This document shows positions 39,691 to 42,304 of a stretch of 42,304 bases of DNA, in pieces. Origin of the DNA: Actinomyces bowdenii (lineage in GTDB: Bacteria; Actinomycetota; Actinomycetes; Actinomycetales; Actinomycetaceae); NCBI RefSeq assembly GCF_017592395.1, contig NZ_JAGFOU010000032.1:1-42304 (forward strand). Direction: 5' to 3'. Position 1 is the stretch's first letter; each line of letters opens with the position of its first letter. The position numbers and the translations under genes were made by a program. The notes under the pieces were generated by a model. That model saw only the letters and a list, made by a program, of their open reading frames with translations. It had not been told where the DNA came from and did no database searches.

Positions 39691-41064
39691 ATGTCACAGG
39701 CTCCCGTGGGCGGGCGCAGCTCCAGCTCCCTCTTCTCCCGAGTCCCCGGCGGCATGCTCACCTGGGTCGTCCTGGCCATCGTCCTGGCCCTGCTGCTCGG
39801 CTCGATCAGGATCGGCGGGCACCACCTCATCCCCGCGGCGGTGGGCAATGCCTTCGCCACCTTCTCCGACCTGTTCAGCCAGTTCCTCACCTTCTCCATC
39901 CCGCTCATCATCATCGGCCTGGTCACCCCCGCGATCGCCGACCTGGGGCGCGGAGCGGGCAAGTGGCTGGGGATCTGCGCGGCCATCGCCTACGGCTCGA
40001 CCATCTTCGCAGGCGCACTGACCTACCTGGTGTGCGCCGCGGTCCTTCCCCGCCTGGTGGGGCACGGCGCCCTGTCCGATGTCGAGGAGCCGGGCAGTGC
40101 GCTGTCGAGCTACTTCACCGTGGAGATGCCGCCCGCCGTGGAGGTGATGACGGCCCTGCTGCTGTCCTTCCTCCTGGGCATCGGCCTGTCCATGGTGCCG
40201 CGCGGCGTCCTGCGCAAGGGCTTCATCGAGTTCCGCGCCATCATCACCAGCCTCATCGAGCGGATCATCGTCCCCCTCCTGCCCCTGCACATCTTCGGGA
40301 TCTTCCTCAACCTCACCTACACCGGCGAGGCCTGGCAGATCATGCGCACCCTGCTCAACGTCGTGGTCGTGGTGCTGCTGCTGGAGGTGGTCATCCTGGC
40401 CTCCCAGTACCTGGTGGCGGGGCTCATCTCGGGCAGGAACCCCCTGCGGGCCGTCATCACCATGCTCCCGGCCTACGTCACCGCCCTGGGAACCTCCTCC
40501 TCGGCGGCCACCATCCCGGTGACCCTGCGCCAGGCCAAGCAGAACGGCGTGTCCGACGCCGTGGCCTCCTTCACCGTGCCGCTTTGCGCCACCATCCACC
40601 TGGCGGGCTCGACCTCCAAGATCTTCGCCTTCGCCTTCGCCATCGTCCTGACCCAGGGCCTGGTCGTCACCCCCGTGCAGTGGTTCGGCTTCATCCTCAT
40701 GCTGGGCATCACCATGGTGGCCGCCCCGGGTGTTCCCGGCGGTGCGATCGTGGCGGCCACCGGCCTGCTGTCCTCGATGCTGGGCTTCGATGAGCAGCAG
40801 GTGGCCCTCATGATCGCCACCTACATCGCCCTGGACTCCTTCGGCACGGCCACCAATGTCACCGGTGATGGGGCTATCGCCCTGGTGGTCGATCGCCTCG
40901 CCGGTGGACGCATCGGCGCTGAGGGGGACCCCGAGAACGCCCGCGAGCTCGCCTTCGACGGCATGGCCTACCTCGACCGCGTCAGCGTCGAGGGCGTGGT
41001 CAGCCCCGAGGACCTCCAGGCATCCGCCCAGGCCGCGGGTGCCGACGGAGCCCAGGAGCGCTAG
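39691..41064 (+). CDS. dicarboxylate/amino acid:cation symporter (DAACS)
   Basis: A 457-residue secondary transporter of the GltP/DctA fold in the cytoplasmic membrane, importing an acidic amino acid or C4-dicarboxylate with Na+ or H+. The HP1 serine-rich loop TSSSAATIPVT, the TM7 motif VPLCATIHLAGST and the HP2/TM8 segment APGVPGGAIVAATG through DSFGTATNVTGDGAIALVV are present. Length is normal plus a 50-residue hydrophilic C-terminal tail. Substrate cannot be fixed from sequence. The ATG at 39691 follows GGAAAGG. An IS481-type element end starts about 20 bases after the stop. Confidence 0.9.
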   Translation: MSQAPVGGRSSSSLFSRVPGGMLTWVVLAIVLALLLGSIRIGGHHLIPAAVGNAFATFSDLFSQFLTFSIPLIIIGLVTPAIADLGRGAGKWLGICAAIAYGSTIFAGALTYLVCAAVLPRLVGHGALSDVEEPGSALSSYFTVEMPPAVEVMTALLLSFLLGIGLSMVPRGVLRKGFIEFRAIITSLIERIIVPLLPLHIFGIFLNLTYTGEAWQIMRTLLNVVVVVLLLEVVILASQYLVAGLISGRNPLRAVITMLPAYVTALGTSSSAATIPVTLRQAKQNGVSDAVASFTVPLCATIHLAGSTSKIFAFAFAIVLTQGLVVTPVQWFGFILMLGITMVAAPGVPGGAIVAATGLLSSMLGFDEQQVALMIATYIALDSFGTATNVTGDGAIALVVDRLAGGRIGAEGDPENARELAFDGMAYLDRVSVEGVVSPEDLQASAQAAGADGAQER

Positions 41065-41083
41065 GTGTACTTCCTTGGGAGGT

Positions 41084-41202
41084 TGTGAACGGGTGGGGTG
41101 GTGGGTGAAGGCCTCCGGCAGGATGTGGGTTAACCAGTCTCGCATCACCAACCGGAGGCCTTCATGACCCACGCTAATGCACCATTGACCCCCAAGGGGC
41201 GC
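41084..41202 (+). mobile_element. truncated IS481-type element (left end)
   Basis: A TGTGAACGGGTGGGG end is followed by a hairpin (GAAGGCCTCCGG 41107-41118 with CCGGAGGCCTTC 41152-41163). An ATG at 41164 then opens MTHANAPLTPKGR, the usual start of IS481-family transposases. The coding sequence is cut after 13 codons where the IS3 element begins, so the transposase is dead. Confidence 0.65.
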
Positions 41203-41245
41203 TGTGGAGTGCTAGGCGTTTTTCGGACTGTGGTTGTTGTGTGGG

Positions 41246-42130
41246 TCAGGCTGCTTGTTTGTGGTCTAGGAGTTCGCGTTCGACCTCGTTTGGTGTGCGG
41301 TATCCTAGTGCTGAGTGCAGCCTGGTGTGATTGTATGTCAGCTCGATCCATGAGGCAATGTCGTCCATAGCCTTCTTGCGCGTGGGGTAAACCATCCGAT
41401 ACACCCTCTCATTCTTCAATGTGGCATTGAAGGACTCCGCCCACGCGTTATCCCAGCACACCCCGGTGCGACCCACCGAGGCGCGAATGCCGTACTTGCC
41501 CAGATGTGCCGAGAACTGCTCGGAGGTGTATTGAGAGCCTCGGTCGGAGTGAAAGATCGTCTCACCCTTCACAGTAGGGCAGTTGCGCACGGCCATATCG
41601 ATAGCCTCGCACACCAGGGAGGTACGCATATGATCGGCCATCGCATAGCCCACCACCTTCTTTGTGGCGCAGTCCAAAACAGTGGCCAGATAAACGAGCC
41701 CCGCCCAGGTGCGGATATAGGTGATATCACCCACCCACTTGGCTCCCGGCGCCTGAGCGGCGAAGTCGCGCTTCAGTAGGTCGGGCCTGGCCTCCAGGTC
41801 GGACGCCGGGATGGTAGTACGGACCTTTCGGCACAGCGGGGCCGCAACCAAGCCGCCTTGGCGCATCAGGCCGCGCACGGTGTCACGGTGCACGCTCACG
41901 CCCCGGCGCCCCAGGCGGGCCGTGATGCGCCGGTAGCCGTAAGTCCCATCGGAGGCATTGAACTCGGTCTCGATCATGGAGGCTAGTTCCTGCCTCCTGA
42001 TATCCCGGCGGGACTGAGGCCTATCCCTCCAGGAGTAGTAGCCCGATCGGGATACCTTCGACCAGCGGCACATCGAGGAGATCGGGTAGTTGCCTTCCTC
42101 GCGATTGATGAGCTCATACTTCTGGGTCAC
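41246..42130 (-). CDS. IS3 family transposase OrfB
   Basis: A 294-residue integrase-core (rve) protein. An N-terminal HTH_21 region (YRRITARLGRRGVSVHRDTVRGLMRQ) is followed by the DDE catalytic domain: first Asp in WVGDITYIRT, second in FHSDRGSQYTSEQF, Glu in WDNAWAESFNATLKNE. The GTG at 42130 overlaps the orfA stop as GTGA; IS3 elements normally make an OrfAB fusion by frameshifting near here. OrfB is intact, but orfA is split by the intron, so activity depends on splicing. Confidence 0.92.
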   Translation of the reverse strand: MTQKYELINREEGNYPISSMCRWSKVSRSGYYSWRDRPQSRRDIRRQELASMIETEFNASDGTYGYRRITARLGRRGVSVHRDTVRGLMRQGGLVAAPLCRKVRTTIPASDLEARPDLLKRDFAAQAPGAKWVGDITYIRTWAGLVYLATVLDCATKKVVGYAMADHMRTSLVCEAIDMAVRNCPTVKGETIFHSDRGSQYTSEQFSAHLGKYGIRASVGRTGVCWDNAWAESFNATLKNERVYRMVYPTRKKAMDDIASWIELTYNHTRLHSALGYRTPNEVERELLDHKQAA

Positions 42131-42156
42131 TGCTGTTCCTTCGCGAAGAAGGCCGC
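42127..42156 (-). CDS. 3' end of IS3 orfA (exon after the intron)
   Basis: The last codons read AAFFAKEQQ and stop, a typical IS3 OrfA C-terminus. They directly adjoin the 3' end of the group II intron, and the TGA overlaps the orfB GTG. Confidence 0.6.
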   Translation of the reverse strand, partial: AAFFAKEQQ

Positions 42157-42304
42157 CGGTCGGGTGGCCCGGGGGAATCTCACCCCCGGGCTCCCACGGA
42201 ACCGTGCGTAACAGTCTCCCGTTACACGGCTCTTGTCATTCCTGGTCACCAAAAGGAGTGGACCCAGGCCCAGTGCGCCATGAGGTAGGGGTACTGCTTG
42301 GTTA
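42157..42304 (-). ncRNA. group II intron, 3' end (domains V and VI)
   Basis: On the minus strand, 42199-42232 is a 34-base domain V. It begins GAGCCGTGTAACGG, has a GAGA tetraloop, and ends CTGTTACGCACGGTTC. It contains the AGC catalytic triad with the G-U wobble and the two-base bulge at positions 25-26. A second hairpin (GCCCGGGGG/CCCCCGGGC, 42167-42191) is domain VI, and the intron ends near CACCCGAC. The 5' part lies outside the window. Confidence 0.85.
42246..42304 (-). CDS. C-terminus of group II intron reverse transcriptase/maturase (partial)
   Basis: The frame TKQYPYLMAHWAWVHSFW ends in TGA 13 bases before domain V, the usual position for the intron-encoded protein's stop. The aromatic PYLMAHW pattern resembles maturase C-termini. 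Only 18 residues are visible, so the family call rests on the adjoining intron RNA. Confidence 0.55.
   Translation of the reverse strand, partial: TKQYPYLMAHWAWVHSFW

Larger units (their letters stand above)
41203..42304 (-). mobile_element. IS3-family element, interrupted by a group II intron
   Basis: It runs from the junction with the IS481 fragment (about 41203, TGTGGAGTGCTAGGCG end) past the window edge on the minus strand. It contains orfB and the last codons of orfA; the rest of orfA must lie beyond the intron outside the window. The exact end and any target duplication cannot be fixed here. Confidence 0.75.

Noticed and set aside
41164-41370. 68-codon plus-strand frame starting MTHANAPLTPKGR
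   Set aside because: Only the first 13 codons belong to an IS481 transposase; the rest reads antisense through the IS3 element.

Overview
The window reads as a chromosomal segment of a high-GC actinobacterium, most likely an Actinomyces-type member of the Actinomycetales. The evidence is the rpmE-prfA-prmC and sucC-sucD-DUF6350-purN-purH gene orders, PcrA with a C-terminal Tudor-like domain, DUF3017 and DUF6350 proteins, a fused double-domain phosphofructokinase, and strong G/C third-position bias. The species assignment is inference.

Layout. 1-2692: ribosomal protein L31 with a structured leader and a strong terminator, release factor 1 and its glutamine methyltransferase. 2693-4688: an inserted two-gene module (XRE-ImmA/IrrE metallopeptidase plus DUF4411 PIN-like protein) with a decayed HTH remnant at its 3' end. 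4794-5800: a membrane protein and winged-helix regulator operon with a clear promoter and operator. 6179-12480: AlkD, a Clp ATPase lacking the ClpP-docking loop, a secreted GH16 lipoprotein, and a DJ-1/PfpI-MarR operon with a perfect 20-bp operator. 12866-18306: PcrA helicase, a CPBP protease and a hexapeptide acetyltransferase, with a two-repeat CRISPR-like remnant. 18465-25180: glycoside hydrolases GH84, GH31 and GH13. 25188-26821: a padR-CPBP cassette bracketed by two nearly identical giant hairpins. 26834-29212: a double-domain phosphofructokinase. 29555-30876: a lower-GC pair encoding a MauE-like redox membrane protein and a secreted precursor whose C-terminus holds 12 cysteines. 31350-38274: succinyl-CoA synthetase, DUF6350, PurN, an ABC-ATPase remnant, a ZTP riboswitch and PurH. 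39251-41064: DUF3017 and a DAACS symporter. 41084-42304: nested mobile DNA, in which an IS481-type end is cut by an IS3 element that is itself split by a group II intron running off the window.

The most unusual structure is a family of 79-97 bp intergenic palindromes with TGCACATCTTCA-type ends and a central CGCATGAT motif. It occurs as five tandem pairs (near 5.9, 9.8, 12.7, 17.3 and 38.4 kb) plus one decayed solo copy (23.2 kb). The arms covary, so base pairing is being kept. The second strongest candidate for something new is the cysteine-rich peptide/MauE pair, which looks like a disulfide-rich secreted peptide (possibly a bacteriocin) with its own oxidative-folding partner.

How the genes work together: the GH84, GH31, GH13 and GH16 enzymes and the PFK suit a host-associated organism living on host or plaque glycans and starch-derived sugars. 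The purine genes are under ZMP/ZTP control. Several genes (alkD, pcrA, maa, padR, DUF3017, perhaps mauE) have a -10 box directly before the start codon, suggesting leaderless mRNAs.
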